The notes under the pieces: generated by a model | What the model was told of the DNA's origin: nothing | What the model saw: only the letters and a program-made list of their open reading frames with translations | The model's database searches: none | NCBI RefSeq assembly: GCF_039542905.1 | Contig: NZ_BAABIS010000001.1 | Coordinates: 2,852,001 to 2,916,000 of the forward strand | Direction: 5' to 3' | DNA length: 64,000 nucleotides | DNA from: Kitasatospora terrestris | GTDB taxonomy: Bacteria; Actinomycetota; Actinomycetes; Streptomycetales; Streptomycetaceae | Shown: piece after piece, positions 50,201 through 59,393 of the stretch | Numbering within the stretch: the first letter of the stretch is position 1 | Layout of the letters: every line of letters starts with the position of its first letter | Made by a program: the position numbers and the translations under genes

Positions 50201-50608
50201 GTGATCGTCGTCGATGCATCCGCGCTGGTCCTGGCCCTCTCCGACGAGGGCGAGCGGGGCGCGGCGGCCCGTGCCGAGCTGGCGGCCGACCGGGACTGGG
50301 CCGCTCCGGAGCACGTGGTGATCGAGGTGATGCAGTCGCTGCGCGGGCTGTACCTGGCCAAGGAGCTGACGGCGGCCCGGGTGGCCGAGCTCGTGGCGGA
50401 GCTCCCGGGCCTGACGATCCGCAAGATCGAGGTCGCACCGCTGCTCGGCCGGATCTGGGAGCTCAAGGACAACCTGACCCCCGACGACGCGGCGTACGTC
50501 GCGGTCGCGGAGTCGCTGGGCGCCCCGCTGATCACCGCCGACCTGCGGCTGATGCGGGCCAGCGGGCCCCGCTGCGAGATCCGCGGCATCACCCGGGCGT
50601 CCGGCTGA
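50201..50608 (+). CDS. PIN-domain (VapC-like) ribonuclease
   Basis: A 135-residue PIN-domain protein. Metal-binding acidic residues are D5 (VVDAS), E42 (VVIEVM), D96 (DDAAYVAVAE) and D114 (TADLRL), the full VapC set. GTG 50201 has GGGGGA upstream; the frame is open far upstream through the tandem repeats. VapC toxins cleave tRNA or rRNA, but no VapB-like antitoxin gene is adjacent: the upstream gene is a membrane protein and the downstream one is a secreted SOD-like protein. It may be an orphan toxin or a non-toxin PIN nuclease. Confidence 0.85.
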   Translation: MIVVDASALVLALSDEGERGAAARAELAADRDWAAPEHVVIEVMQSLRGLYLAKELTAARVAELVAELPGLTIRKIEVAPLLGRIWELKDNLTPDDAAYVAVAESLGAPLITADLRLMRASGPRCEIRGITRASG

Positions 50609-50740
50609 GCGCCCTCGCACGGGCCTCGGGCCGCCCGCGCCTCTCTTTCGGGTGACTTCCCGGCATTGCGCGGGGTCGGGGCGCGGCGGTCGCGCGACGG
50701 TGGGCGGTGTCCCCTGCCCGGCCCGTCGGAAGGCCCCGTG

Positions 50741-51268
50741 ATGCCCGTACCGTCCGCCGCGTTCCTGCTCCCCCTCGCGCTGGCGCCGGTCCTGGCGCCG
50801 ACCACCGTGGTGGACGCCCACTTCGACCGGGCGGACGGCTTCGTCCCGGCCCGGGCGATCACCCACGCGCCGGACCTGGTCCCGTACGGGGCGCCGGTCC
50901 GGGTGACGGTGACCCGGGCGCCGGGCGGGACGACCGTCGCGCTGGAGGTCTCCGGGCTGGCGCCGGACCACGAGTTCCCGGCGCACGTGCACACCGGGCA
51001 CTGCGGCGCCGACCCGGCCGCCTCCGGACCGCACTACCAGCACACCGCCGACCCGGTGCAGCCCTCCACCGACCCGGCGTACGCCAACGCCGGCAACGAG
51101 CTGCGGCTCACCCTGCGCACCGACGCCGAGGGCGCCGGCCGTGCCGAGTCCACGGTCGGCTGGCGGTTCCGGCCGGACGGGGCGCACTCCCTGGTGCTGC
51201 ACGCGGGCAGCCCGGCCGGCCCGCACCGGGCGGGCGACCGGGCCGCCTGCGTCGACGTGGACTTCTGA
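50741..51268 (+). CDS. Secreted Cu/Zn superoxide dismutase-like protein
   Basis: A 175-residue exported protein with a short signal peptide (MPVPSAAFLLPLALAPVLAP). The fold resembles SodC: metal-ligand-like FPAHVHTGHCG, GPHYQH, and the C-terminal SLVLHAGSPAG...RAACVDVDF with the disulfide cysteine pair. The spacing and the zinc-loop residues differ from classical SodC, so enzymatic activity is uncertain. GGAAGG precedes GTG 50738 / ATG 50741. Monocistronic and convergent with argF. Confidence 0.75.
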   Translation: MPVPSAAFLLPLALAPVLAPTTVVDAHFDRADGFVPARAITHAPDLVPYGAPVRVTVTRAPGGTTVALEVSGLAPDHEFPAHVHTGHCGADPAASGPHYQHTADPVQPSTDPAYANAGNELRLTLRTDAEGAGRAESTVGWRFRPDGAHSLVLHAGSPAGPHRAGDRAACVDVDF

Positions 51269-51313
51269 CCGCTCGTCGGGCGTGAACCTCCCCGGAGGCC
51301 GCCCCGGAACTCG

Positions 51314-51360
51314 TCAGGGGCTCGGTCAGGAGCCCGTCAGGAGCTCGATCAGGAGCCGAG
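51314..51360. repeat. Four short direct repeats at the 3' end of argF
   Basis: TCAGG(A/G)GC(T/C)CG-type units begin at 51314, 51326, 51337 and 51349 (period 11-12). The last unit contains the argF stop codon. Likely replication slippage in the gene tail. Confidence 0.7.
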
Positions 51361-52350
51361 GGTCGCGACCAGCACCGCCTTGATGGTGTGCAGGCGGTTC
51401 TCGGCCTGGTCGAAGACGACCGAGTGCGCCGACTCGAACAGCTCGTCGGTGCACTCCAGCTCGGACATGCCGGTCAGCTCGAACATCTGCCGCCCGATCT
51501 CCGTCCCGAGGTCGTGGTACGCCGGGAGGCAGTGCAGGAACTTGACCGCCGGGTTGCCGGTGGCGCGGACCGTGTCCATCGAGACCTGGTAAGGCTTGAG
51601 CAGGGCGATCCGCTCGGCCCAGACCTCCTTGGGCTCGCCCATCGAGACCCAGACGTCGGTGTAGAGGAAGTCGGCCCCGGCGACACCGGACGCGATGTCC
51701 TCGGTGAGCGTCACCCGGGCGCCGCTGGCGGCGGCCAGCTCGCGGGCGGCCTTCTGGACGTCCTCGGCGGGCCACAGCTCGGCCGGCGCGACGATCCGGA
51801 TGTCCATGCCGAGCAGGGCGCCGGTGACCAGCAGCGAGTTGCCCATGTTGGAGCGGGCGTCACCGAGGTAGACCAGGGTGGTCTCGGCCAGCGGCTTGGC
51901 GGAGTGCTCCTGGATGGTCAGGACGTCGGCCAGCATCTGGGTGGGGTGCCACTCGTCGGTCAGGCCGTTCCACACCGGCACGCCCGCGTGCTGCGCCAGC
52001 TCCTCCACGATCTCCTGGCCGTCGCCCCGGTACTGGATGCCGTCGAACATCCGCCCGAGCACCCGCGCGGTGTCCTTGATCGACTCCTTGTGGCCCATCT
52101 GCGAGCCCGCCGGGTCGAGGTAGGTGGTGGTGGCGCCCTGGTCGTGCGCCGCGACCTCGAACGCGCAGCGGGTGCGCGTCGAGGTCTTGGCGAAGATCAG
52201 CGCGATGTTCTTGCCGCGCAGGCGCGGCTGCTCGGTGCCCGCATACTTCGCGGCCTTGAGCTGGGCGGAGAGCTCGACCAGGTGGCGGAACTCCTGAGGA
52301 GTGAAATCGAGCTCCTTGAGGAAGTGCCTGTTCCGGAGGTTGAACGCCAT
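51349..52350 (-). CDS. argF: Ornithine carbamoyltransferase
   Basis: A 333-residue enzyme that makes citrulline from ornithine and carbamoyl phosphate in arginine synthesis. Carbamoyl-phosphate motif S57-T-R-T-R ([16 protein letters not shown]) and the ornithine/catalytic loop HCLPAYHD are intact, as is [14 protein letters not shown] 52350 ([16 protein letters not shown]) has CAGGAG upstream; the frame extends 16 codons without conservation. It is alone rather than in an arg operon. A large inverted repeat resembling ArgR boxes lies 35-76 nt upstream. Confidence 0.96.
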   Translation of the reverse strand: MAFNLRNRHFLKELDFTPQEFRHLVELSAQLKAAKYAGTEQPRLRGKNIALIFAKTSTRTRCAFEVAAHDQGATTTYLDPAGSQMGHKESIKDTARVLGRMFDGIQYRGDGQEIVEELAQHAGVPVWNGLTDEWHPTQMLADVLTIQEHSAKPLAETTLVYLGDARSNMGNSLLVTGALLGMDIRIVAPAELWPAEDVQKAARELAAASGARVTLTEDIASGVAGADFLYTDVWVSMGEPKEVWAERIALLKPYQVSMDTVRATGNPAVKFLHCLPAYHDLGTEIGRQMFELTGMSELECTDELFESAHSVVFDQAENRLHTIKAVLVATLGS

Positions 52351-52384
52351 GCCGGTCTCCTGGTCGAATCCGTGGACTGAGACA

Positions 52385-52426
52385 GGAAGTGTATACATAG
52401 ACCGGCATGTCTATGCATGCACTTCC
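52385..52426. promoter_or_regulatory. ArgR operator-like inverted repeat upstream of argF
   Basis: Two 18-bp arms, GGAAGTGTATACATAGAC (52385-52402) and GTCTATGCATGCACTTCC (52409-52426), are complementary at all but two positions and separated by 6 nt. Each contains an ARG-box-like core (TATACATA, TATGCATGCA), the latter close to the recalled Streptomyces ARG box. The whole intergenic gap before pnkp is only 96 nt. Confidence 0.65.
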
Positions 52427-52446
52427 CGTCACTCGGTCCCTCCGTC

Positions 52447-55017
52447 TCAGAGCCTGGGATCAACCGGCTCCGACTCCAGCGCGAGCACCGCGAACACCGG
52501 CTCGTGCACCCGCCACAGCGGCTCGTTCCCGGCCAGCCGGTCCAGCGCCTCCAGGCCGAGCGCGTACTCGCGCAGCGCGAGCGAGCGCTTGTGGCCGAGG
52601 AACCGCTGGCGCAGCTGGTCCAGGTACTGCGTGTAGTCGGGGCCGTAGATGATCCGCAGGTACTCCCGCCCGCGCACCTTCACCCCGGGCTGGACCACCT
52701 GGCCGTTCTGCCCGCGGGCCAGCGAGGCCAGCGGCTTGACCACCATGCCCTCGCCGCCGGCCGCGGTCAGCTCCTCCCACCAGGCGATGCCGGCCGCGAC
52801 CGAGGCCTCGTCCTCGGTGTCGACCAGCAGCCGCCCGGTGTGCCGCAGGATCGGCGCGGCCGGGTCGTCGGCGGCGACCATCCGGTCGATCCAGGCGAGG
52901 TGCCGGTCGTGCGGCTGGACGGCCAGGTTGGCACCCTCCGCGGCAAGCACCTGGAAGGGCGCGAGCCGGATCCCGGACAGGCCCTCGGTGGGCCAACAGT
53001 ACCGGCGGTACGCCTCGGTGAAGGCCTCCGCGTCGGCGGCGCGCTGCCGCTGGCGGGCGGTCAGCTCGGCCACGTCCAGGCCGCGCCCGTCGGCCTGCTC
53101 CAGGGCGGCCAGCACCTCGGGCAGCGCGGCACCGGCGGCCGCGCCGACCGCCGCGTACTGGCGGCGCAGCAGCTCGGCGGCCTTCAGCGACCACGGCATC
53201 AGCTCGGCGTCCAGCAGCAGCCAGCCGGTGGCCAGCTCCTCGAACAGCCCGGCCCGCTCGGCGGCGGCGCGGACCCGGTCGAGGACGGCGGCGGTCAGCT
53301 CCTCGTCGTTGAGGAAGGCGCGCCCGGTCCTGGTCCAGATCGCGCCGGGACCGCTCAGGCCGAACCGCTTGTCGAGCGCGCTGCCGTCCCGGGCGACCAG
53401 CACGACCGCCCGCGAACCCATGTGCTTCTCCTCGCAGACCACCTGCCGGACGCCGTCGTGCCGGTAGGCGTGGAAGGCCTCCTCGGGGTGCTCCAGGTAG
53501 CCGTCCCGCCGGGAGGTGGCGGACGGCGCCATGGTCGGCGGCAGGTACGCGAGCAGCCGCGGGTCGAGCGCGAAGCGGCTCATCACCTCCAGTGCGGCGG
53601 CCGCGTTCTCCTCCCGGATCGAGACCCGGCCGTGGTGGGCGGTCTCCACGATCCGCCGGCCGGCCACGTCGCCCAGGTCGAGCGGCCGGCCCTCCCGGGC
53701 GCCCGGGGCGTCGGTGTGCAGCGGGCGCACCGGCGCGTACCACTCGCGCTCGGCCGGGACGGAGACGACCTCCCGCTCGGGGTAGCGCAGCGCGGTCATG
53801 CTGCCGCCGAAGACGCAGCCGGTGTCCAGGCAGATGGTGTTGTTGACGAAGCTCGCGGTGGGCACCGGCGTGTGGCCGTAGACGACCAGGGCCTTGCCCC
53901 GGTACTCCTCCGCCCACGGGTAGCGGACCGGCAGGCCGTACTCGTCGGTCTCACCGGTGGTGTCGCCGTACAGCGCGTGCGAGCGGACCCGGCCGGAGTT
54001 GCGGCCGTGGTACTTCTCCGGCAGACCGGCGTGGCAGACCACCAGCGCGCCGCCGTCCAGCAGGTAGTGGCTGACCAGGCCGCGCATGAACTCCCGGACC
54101 CGGGCGCGGAACTCCTCCGGCTCGGCGGCCAGCTGGTCGATCGACTCCTGCAGGCCGTACGCGACGGTGACCTTGCGGCCGTCCATCCAGCGGCCGAGCT
54201 TGTTCTCGTGGTTTCCGGGGACGCAGATCGCGTGGCCGGCCTCGACCATGCCCATCACCAGGCGCAGCACGCCCGGCGTGTCCGGGCCGCGGTCGACCAG
54301 GTCGCCGACGAACACGGCCGTCCGGCCCTCGGGGTGCACGGCGTCGACCGGGCGGCCCTCGGCGTCCCGGGTGAGCGTCCACCCGAGCCGGACGAGCAGG
54401 GTCTCCAGCTCGGCGCGGCAGCCGTGGATGTCACCGACGATGTCGAACGGGCCGGTCAGGTGGCGCAGGTCGTTGTACCGCTTCTCCGACACGATCTCGG
54501 CGGACTCCACCTCGGCGACGCCGTGCAGCACGTGCACCTTGCGGAAGCCCTCGCGCTCCAGGCCGCGCAACGAGCGGCGCAGCTCGCGCTGCTGACGCGG
54601 GATGACGTGCTTCGGCAGCTGCCGGTCGGGGCGGGTGCGGTTGCGCTCGGTGCAGACCTCGGCGGGCACGTCGAGCACGATGGCGATCGGCAGCACGTGG
54701 TGCTCCCGGGCCAGGGCGATCAACTGCTTGCGGGCCTCCGGCTGGACGTTGGTGGCGTCCACCACGGTGAGCCGGCCGGCGGCCAGCCGCTTGCCGACGA
54801 TGTAGTGCAGCAGGTCGAAGGCGTCGGCGGAGGCCGACTGGTCGTTCTCGTCGTCGGCGACCAGGCCGCGGCAGAAGTCGGAGGAGACCACCTCGGTCGA
54901 CTTGAAGTGCCGTCGGGCGAAGGTCGACTTGCCGGAGCCGCTGGTGCCGATCAGCACGACCAGGGAGAGGTCGGTGACGGGGAGCCGACGGGCGGTGGGC
55001 TGTGCGTCGGTGGTCAT
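52447..55017 (-). CDS. pnkp: Polynucleotide kinase-phosphatase-ligase Pnkp (bacterial RNA repair)
   Basis: An 856-residue three-domain RNA-repair enzyme. The N-terminal kinase has P-loop G24-T-S-G-S-G-K-S-T32; the central calcineurin-type phosphatase begins with G195-D-I-H-G199 and has GDLVDRGPD and GNHENK; the C-terminal adenylyltransferase/ligase carries EEK531HMGSR with the adenylated Lys531. It heals broken RNA ends (5' phosphorylation, 2',3' cyclic phosphate removal) and, activated by Hen1, reseals them. ATG 55017 overlaps the hen1 stop by ATGA; GGAAGGGAG is upstream. All catalytic motifs appear intact. Confidence 0.94.
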   Translation of the reverse strand: MTTDAQPTARRLPVTDLSLVVLIGTSGSGKSTFARRHFKSTEVVSSDFCRGLVADDENDQSASADAFDLLHYIVGKRLAAGRLTVVDATNVQPEARKQLIALAREHHVLPIAIVLDVPAEVCTERNRTRPDRQLPKHVIPRQQRELRRSLRGLEREGFRKVHVLHGVAEVESAEIVSEKRYNDLRHLTGPFDIVGDIHGCRAELETLLVRLGWTLTRDAEGRPVDAVHPEGRTAVFVGDLVDRGPDTPGVLRLVMGMVEAGHAICVPGNHENKLGRWMDGRKVTVAYGLQESIDQLAAEPEEFRARVREFMRGLVSHYLLDGGALVVCHAGLPEKYHGRNSGRVRSHALYGDTTGETDEYGLPVRYPWAEEYRGKALVVYGHTPVPTASFVNNTICLDTGCVFGGSMTALRYPEREVVSVPAEREWYAPVRPLHTDAPGAREGRPLDLGDVAGRRIVETAHHGRVSIREENAAAALEVMSRFALDPRLLAYLPPTMAPSATSRRDGYLEHPEEAFHAYRHDGVRQVVCEEKHMGSRAVVLVARDGSALDKRFGLSGPGAIWTRTGRAFLNDEELTAAVLDRVRAAAERAGLFEELATGWLLLDAELMPWSLKAAELLRRQYAAVGAAAGAALPEVLAALEQADGRGLDVAELTARQRQRAADAEAFTEAYRRYCWPTEGLSGIRLAPFQVLAAEGANLAVQPHDRHLAWIDRMVAADDPAAPILRHTGRLLVDTEDEASVAAGIAWWEELTAAGGEGMVVKPLASLARGQNGQVVQPGVKVRGREYLRIIYGPDYTQYLDQLRQRFLGHKRSLALREYALGLEALDRLAGNEPLWRVHEPVFAVLALESEPVDPRL

Positions 55018-56546
55018 CGGGTCGCGCTCCCTTCCGAGGCGGGGTTGTCGAGGCGGAACAGGGCCAGCTGGGTCGGGGCGCCGACCTCGGCGTCCAGCGG
55101 CCCGACGGGGCGGACAGTGACGGTGTACCCGTACTTTCCGGCCACCTGCTCCGCCCAACCGGTGAACTCGGCCCGGGTCCACTCGAAGCGGTGGTCCGAG
55201 TGCCGGACGTGCCCGGCCGGGAGGGTCTCCCAGCGGACGTTGTACTCGACGTTCGGGGTGGTGACCACGACCGCGGTCGGCCGCGCGGAGCCGAACACCG
55301 CGAACTCCAGGGCCGGCAGCCGCGGCAGGTCGAGGTGCTCGATCACCTCGGACAGCACGGCGGCGTCGTAGCCCTTGAGCCGGGCGTCGGTGTAGGTGAG
55401 CGCGCCCTGGACCAGCCGGACCCGGGACGCCTGACGCTCCGACATCCGGTCCAGCCGCAGCTTGCGGGCGGCGGCGGACAGCGCCCGGGAGGACACGTCC
55501 AGCCCCAGCACCTCGGTCACCCGGGCGTCCTTCAGCAGGGCGCCGACCAGTTCGCCCTGGCCGCAGCCCAGGTCGAGCACCCGGGCCGCCCCGGTCTCGG
55601 CGAGCGCGGCCAGGATCGCCTCCCGTCGCTGCACGGCCAGCGGCTGCGGCTTCTCCGCCACCGCCACTGTCGCCGTCTCAGCCTGGACCGCCTCGACCGC
55701 CGAACCCGTCTCCGTTTCCGGGACGTCGTCGACCGCGTTGTCCAGCTCCTCGGCCTCCCGGTCATCGCTCTCGGCGAGCCGGGCCAGCGCCAGCCGCTCC
55801 ATCGCCAGCCGGGTCAGCGACCAGCGACGGGAGAGGTAGCGCCGGGTGATCAGGTCGAGCTCCGGGTGGTCCGCGAGCCAGCCCTGGCCGGCCGCGAGCA
55901 GTTTGTCCACCTCGTCCGGCGCGACCCAGTAGTGCTTGGCGCCGTCCAGCACCGGGAGCAGCACGTACAGCTGCTGCAGCGCGTCGGCGAGCCGCAGCTC
56001 GCCGGTGAGCGACACCTTCGCGTAGCGCGAGTCGCCCCACGCCGGGAAGGCGGAGTCCAACGGGACCGCGGCGGCGTCGACGCTCCAGCCGAGCGGCTCG
56101 AAGAGCCGGCCGACCATGGCGGTGGCGCCGCCCTCCGCCCCGCCGACCGGTACCGCGGGCAGCTCGATCCGCAGCGGCAGCGGATGCTCCGCCAGGCCCG
56201 GCCGCTGCTCGCAGACGCCCTTCATCGCCGACCGGTAGACCGTCCGCAGCGCCACCGCGAGCAGCGAGGACGCGGCGTACGGCCGGTCGTTGACGTACTG
56301 GGCGAGCGCGAGGTCGGGCGAGCCGCCGCGGCCCTTGCCCCGGCCCTGCCGGACCAGCGCCAGCGGGTCGACCTCCAGCAGGAGGGCGGCCGTGCAGGCG
56401 GTGTCGGTCGCCTCGGGGTAGAAGACGTGCGCGACGCCGTGAGCGGTGGAGAACCGCTGCACCTTGGCGGGGTGCTTGTGCAGCAGGAATCCCAGGTCGG
56501 TGGCAGGCCGCTCGGCCGTGCCCGTGGTGGAGATCGAAATGAACAC
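55014..56546 (-). CDS. hen1: 3'-terminal RNA ribose 2'-O-methyltransferase Hen1
   Basis: A 510-residue partner of Pnkp. The N-terminal ~240 residues ([26 protein letters not shown]) are the ligase-activating domain; a variable acidic linker follows; the C-terminal domain is a SAM methyltransferase with [10 protein letters not shown] (Asp325) and the metal motif E400-V-I-E403-H404 plus HSDHRFEW. It methylates the 3'-terminal 2'-OH at the break before sealing, protecting the repaired site from recleavage by ribotoxins. GTG 56546. Coupled to pnkp by a 4-nt overlap; divergent from dapD, with about 100 nt between them. Confidence 0.94.
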   Translation of the reverse strand: MFISISTTGTAERPATDLGFLLHKHPAKVQRFSTAHGVAHVFYPEATDTACTAALLLEVDPLALVRQGRGKGRGGSPDLALAQYVNDRPYAASSLLAVALRTVYRSAMKGVCEQRPGLAEHPLPLRIELPAVPVGGAEGGATAMVGRLFEPLGWSVDAAAVPLDSAFPAWGDSRYAKVSLTGELRLADALQQLYVLLPVLDGAKHYWVAPDEVDKLLAAGQGWLADHPELDLITRRYLSRRWSLTRLAMERLALARLAESDDREAEELDNAVDDVPETETGSAVEAVQAETATVAVAEKPQPLAVQRREAILAALAETGAARVLDLGCGQGELVGALLKDARVTEVLGLDVSSRALSAAARKLRLDRMSERQASRVRLVQGALTYTDARLKGYDAAVLSEVIEHLDLPRLPALEFAVFGSARPTAVVVTTPNVEYNVRWETLPAGHVRHSDHRFEWTRAEFTGWAEQVAGKYGYTVTVRPVGPLDAEVGAPTQLALFRLDNPASEGSATR

Positions 56547-56647
56547 CCGTCCGAGTATTGCCCAGTCCACCGCCTCTGAGCACCGGCTTTTGTCCGCACG
56601 GTGAGCGCGTTGGTCACCCACTGCCGCGATTGGTTAACGTGCAGGAT

Positions 56648-57640
56648 GTGACTGCTGAATCCTCCTCCACCCTCGCGAGCGGCGCTGTCGCCGCCGGTCT
56701 GGCGACCATCGCCGCCGACGGCACCGTCCTCGACACCTGGTTCCCCGCCCCCGAGCTCGCCGCGGCCCCCGGCCCGGCCGGCACCGTCCGGCTGAGCGCC
56801 GAGGAGGCCGAGCAGGCCCTCGGCGCCGGCGCCGCCGAGGCGCTGCGCCCCGACGCCCGCCGCGGCGTCGAGGTGGTCGCCGTGCGCACCGTGATCTCCT
56901 CGCTGGACGAGAAGCCGCTGGACGCGCACGACGCCTACCTGCGCCTGCACCTGCTCTCGCACCGCCTGGTGAAGCCGCACGGCCAGAACCTGGACGGCAT
57001 CTTCGGCCTGCTCGCCAACGTCGCCTGGACCTCCATCGGCCCGGTGCCGGTGGCGGGCGTCGAGCAGGCCCGGCTCGCGGTGCGCGCGCAGGGCGGCCAG
57101 CTCGCCGTGTACGGCATCGACAAGTTCCCGCGGATGACCGACTACGTCGCCCCGACCGGCGTGCGGATCGCCCACGCGGACCGGGTGCGCCTGGGTGCGC
57201 ACCTGGCCGAGGGCACCACCGTGATGCACGAGGGCTTCGTCAACTTCAACGCCGGCACCCTGGGCACCTCGATGGTCGAGGGCCGGATCAGCGCGGGCGT
57301 CGTGGTCGGCGACCACAGCGACATCGGCGGCGGCGCCTCGATCATGGGCACCCTGTCGGGCGGCGGCAAGCAGGTCGTCTCCGTCGGCGAGCGCTGCCTG
57401 CTCGGTGCCAACGCGGGCATCGGCATCTCGCTCGGCAGCGACTGCGTGGTGGAGGCCGGCCTGTACGTCACCGCCGGCACCCGGGTCACCACCCCGGACG
57501 GCAAGGTCGCCAAGGCCGTCGAGCTGTCCGGCCAGGACAACCTGCTGTTCCGCCGCAACTCGCAGAGCGGCGCGGTCGAGGTGATCGCCCGCTCCGGCTC
57601 TTGGGGCGGTCTGAACGCGGATCTGCACGCGCACAACTGA
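56648..57640 (+). CDS. dapD: 2,3,4,5-tetrahydropyridine-2,6-dicarboxylate N-succinyltransferase
   Basis: A 330-residue trimeric left-handed-beta-helix enzyme of lysine and meso/LL-DAP synthesis. The actinobacterial DapD signature is unmistakable: [73 protein letters not shown] and [25 protein letters not shown] 56648 starts the homologous region; the Shine-Dalgarno is poor. Monocistronic with a strong terminator. Confidence 0.96.
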   Translation: MTAESSSTLASGAVAAGLATIAADGTVLDTWFPAPELAAAPGPAGTVRLSAEEAEQALGAGAAEALRPDARRGVEVVAVRTVISSLDEKPLDAHDAYLRLHLLSHRLVKPHGQNLDGIFGLLANVAWTSIGPVPVAGVEQARLAVRAQGGQLAVYGIDKFPRMTDYVAPTGVRIAHADRVRLGAHLAEGTTVMHEGFVNFNAGTLGTSMVEGRISAGVVVGDHSDIGGGASIMGTLSGGGKQVVSVGERCLLGANAGIGISLGSDCVVEAGLYVTAGTRVTTPDGKVAKAVELSGQDNLLFRRNSQSGAVEVIARSGSWGGLNADLHAHN

Positions 57641-57660
57641 CCTCCGGTCATCTGGTCCCC

Positions 57661-57696
57661 GGGCCCCGGCGCCGTCCTCCGACGGCGCCGGGGCCC
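57661..57696 (+). terminator. Terminator of dapD
   Basis: A perfect 16-bp stem GGGCCCCGGCGCCGTC / GACGGCGCCGGGGCCC with a CTCC loop, 20 nt after the stop. Confidence 0.9.
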
Positions 57697-57788
57697 TGTG
57701 CTGTTCCGGACGGCGGCCCTAGCCGAGCCCGGCCGACTCCGGCAAACCGCCCTCACTCGTGCGGCTGACGGAACACGGGGGTTGGCCC

Positions 57789-58877
57789 TCAACGGGTGGT
57801 CCCCGGTGACCGGTCGGCCCGGGACCTCGTTGGACCGGCGGCGCCGACACCCGTCGCCTCACGTCGCACCACCGAGCTGAAGGGGCCCCTGATGTCCGAG
57901 CCCTGGACCGAGCCGCCCACCACCGCGGGCACCCCCGCGGGCACCCCCGCCGGGGCGCCGACCCCGCCGACCAGCCTGCTGGAGCAGATGCAGGAGCTGC
58001 TCGCCTCGATCAACACCGACCTGGCGGGGCTCGACTCCGACCTGCGCTCCTCCGCGGCGCGCACCGGCGACCGCAACGGATCCGGCGAGCACTCCTCCCG
58101 GGCCTGAGCCGGAACCCGATCCGGGGCCCGATCACCGGCGCCACCGACCGGCGGGCCCAGCGGGACGACCAGCGTCGCCCGCTCCGCCCGCCGGGCCGCG
58201 CCACCCCCACCGGCGCTACCGGCGCCACCGGCGCCGCAGCACCCTCCGCAGCCGGCGTCGCCGTCCCCGCCACCGCCACCGCCACCGCCACCGCCACCGC
58301 AGCACCCTGCGCCGCCGCGGCCCTCTGCGTCGGCCGATGGCTCCCCGGACTGACCGGCGGCGCGACCGTCCGCCCCTGCGTCCTCGTCCGGCGGTTCGAC
58401 GCCCGCCTCCCGGCGCACCGCCCGCAGCAACTCGGCGACCAGGTCCTTGCACTCCGCCGTGGCGTCCACCCCGTCAATGCAGCACCAGTACAGGCTCTCC
58501 GTATCGGCCCCGCAGGCGAGCACCACCAGCGTCTCGGACGCCTCGTTCAGCAGCACCGCCAGCTCGGCCAGGACGGGCTCCAGCTCGCCCAGTTCACCGA
58601 GCCGTTCGACCCGCCCGCCCCCGGACCAGTCGCCGCCGAGCCCGTCCGGGTCGGCCTCCGGCGGCTGGTCCAGGCAGCTCGCCGCGTGCCCGCCGGCGTC
58701 GCACAGCAGTTGCCCGAGCGTGCCGTACTCCTCGCCGTCGCCCTCCCGTTCGGCGATCCGGGCGCCGAGCGCCTCGGTCAGCAGGCCGGTCTGCCACGCC
58801 TCGTGCAGCGTGTCCGGCACCGACCGGGCCTCGGCCAGCGCGTGCCGGGCGGTCTTGATCAGTCGCAGCGCGTCCAT
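57789..58877 (-). CDS. DUF6099-like protein with uncertain C-terminal extension
   Basis: The conserved-looking part is the first ~165 residues, starting at ATG 58877 (MDALRLIKTARHALAEARSVPDTLHEAWQTGLL), resembling the streptomycete DUF6099 family of helical proteins. The frame then enters a Gly/Cys-rich stretch (GCC and poly-Gly blocks, coded by CCACCG-type repeats at 58258-58312) and stays open to 57789, for 362 residues in all. The last ~100 codons lie antisense to a plausible plus-strand ORF (57892-58107) and have non-protein-like composition. The true C-terminus is therefore uncertain; an unseen frameshift is possible. Confidence 0.5.
   Translation of the reverse strand: MDALRLIKTARHALAEARSVPDTLHEAWQTGLLTEALGARIAEREGDGEEYGTLGQLLCDAGGHAASCLDQPPEADPDGLGGDWSGGGRVERLGELGELEPVLAELAVLLNEASETLVVLACGADTESLYWCCIDGVDATAECKDLVAELLRAVRREAGVEPPDEDAGADGRAAGQSGEPSADAEGRGGAGCCGGGGGGGGGGGDGDAGCGGCCGAGGAGSAGGGGAARRAERATLVVPLGPPVGGAGDRAPDRVPAQAREECSPDPLRSPVRAAEERRSESSPARSVLIEASSSCICSSRLVGGVGAPAGVPAGVPAVVGGSVQGSDIRGPFSSVVRREATGVGAAGPTRSRADRSPGTTR
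57892..58107 (+). CDS. Small hypothetical protein
   Basis: A 71-residue ORF starting at ATG 57892 with GAAGGGG 7 nt upstream. After a Pro/Thr/Ala-rich N-terminus (TAGTPAGTPAGAPTPP) it has a neat amphipathic heptad-like helix (SLLEQMQELLASINTDLAGLDSDL). Third codon positions are almost all G/C, but the antisense frame shares this property, so base composition does not decide. Protein-like composition favours it over the opposing extension of the DUF6099-like ORF. Confidence 0.5.
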   Translation: MSEPWTEPPTTAGTPAGTPAGAPTPPTSLLEQMQELLASINTDLAGLDSDLRSSAARTGDRNGSGEHSSRA

Positions 58878-59042
58878 GTCCGCCGCTCCCCTCGTCCACA
58901 GGGCCGCCGTCGCCGGCGGCGGGTCTGGACGCACAGCGTGCCGACCCGCCGGACGCACGCCCAGCACCCGCCGGAAAGCTGTGGACAAACCTCGCCTGTG
59001 GAAAACCGGTGTCCCTCGCCGGAGGGAATTCCGGTGGATCCC

Positions 59043-59393
59043 TCACTCCACCGGGAACCGCACCTCGTTGCGTTCGATCTTGGCCGCCAGCGCCGCCAGC
59101 GGGTCCACGTCCAGCACCGAGCAGAACTGCAGCAGGTACGCCAGGACGTCCGCCACCTCGTCCCGGACCCGGTGCGCCCGGTCGGGGTCGTCCATCACCG
59201 CGGTGGCCTGCTCGGGCGTCAGCCACTGGAAGATCTCCAGCAGTTCGCCGGCCTCCACGCTGAGCGCCGCCGCCAGGTTCTTCGGGGTGTGGAAGGGCTG
59301 CCAGTTCCGGGCCGCCGCGAACTCGCCGAGCCGCAGCCGCAGCCCCTCCAGCGTCGGTCCGGCCGCTCCGGCGGAAGAGTGATCCTCGGTCAT
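59043..59393 (-). CDS. MazG-like nucleotide pyrophosphohydrolase
   Basis: A 116-residue helical all-alpha NTP pyrophosphatase. The metal motif E-x2-E with downstream E-x2-D is visible: SVEAGELLEIFQW and RDEVADVLAYLLQFC. These enzymes remove non-canonical or excess NTPs (dCTP-like in the RS21-C6/MazG-like group). ATG 59393 overlaps the stop of the upstream ATPase gene (ATGA), so the two are translationally coupled, suggesting a functional pair. Confidence 0.87.
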   Translation of the reverse strand: MTEDHSSAGAAGPTLEGLRLRLGEFAAARNWQPFHTPKNLAAALSVEAGELLEIFQWLTPEQATAVMDDPDRAHRVRDEVADVLAYLLQFCSVLDVDPLAALAAKIERNEVRFPVE

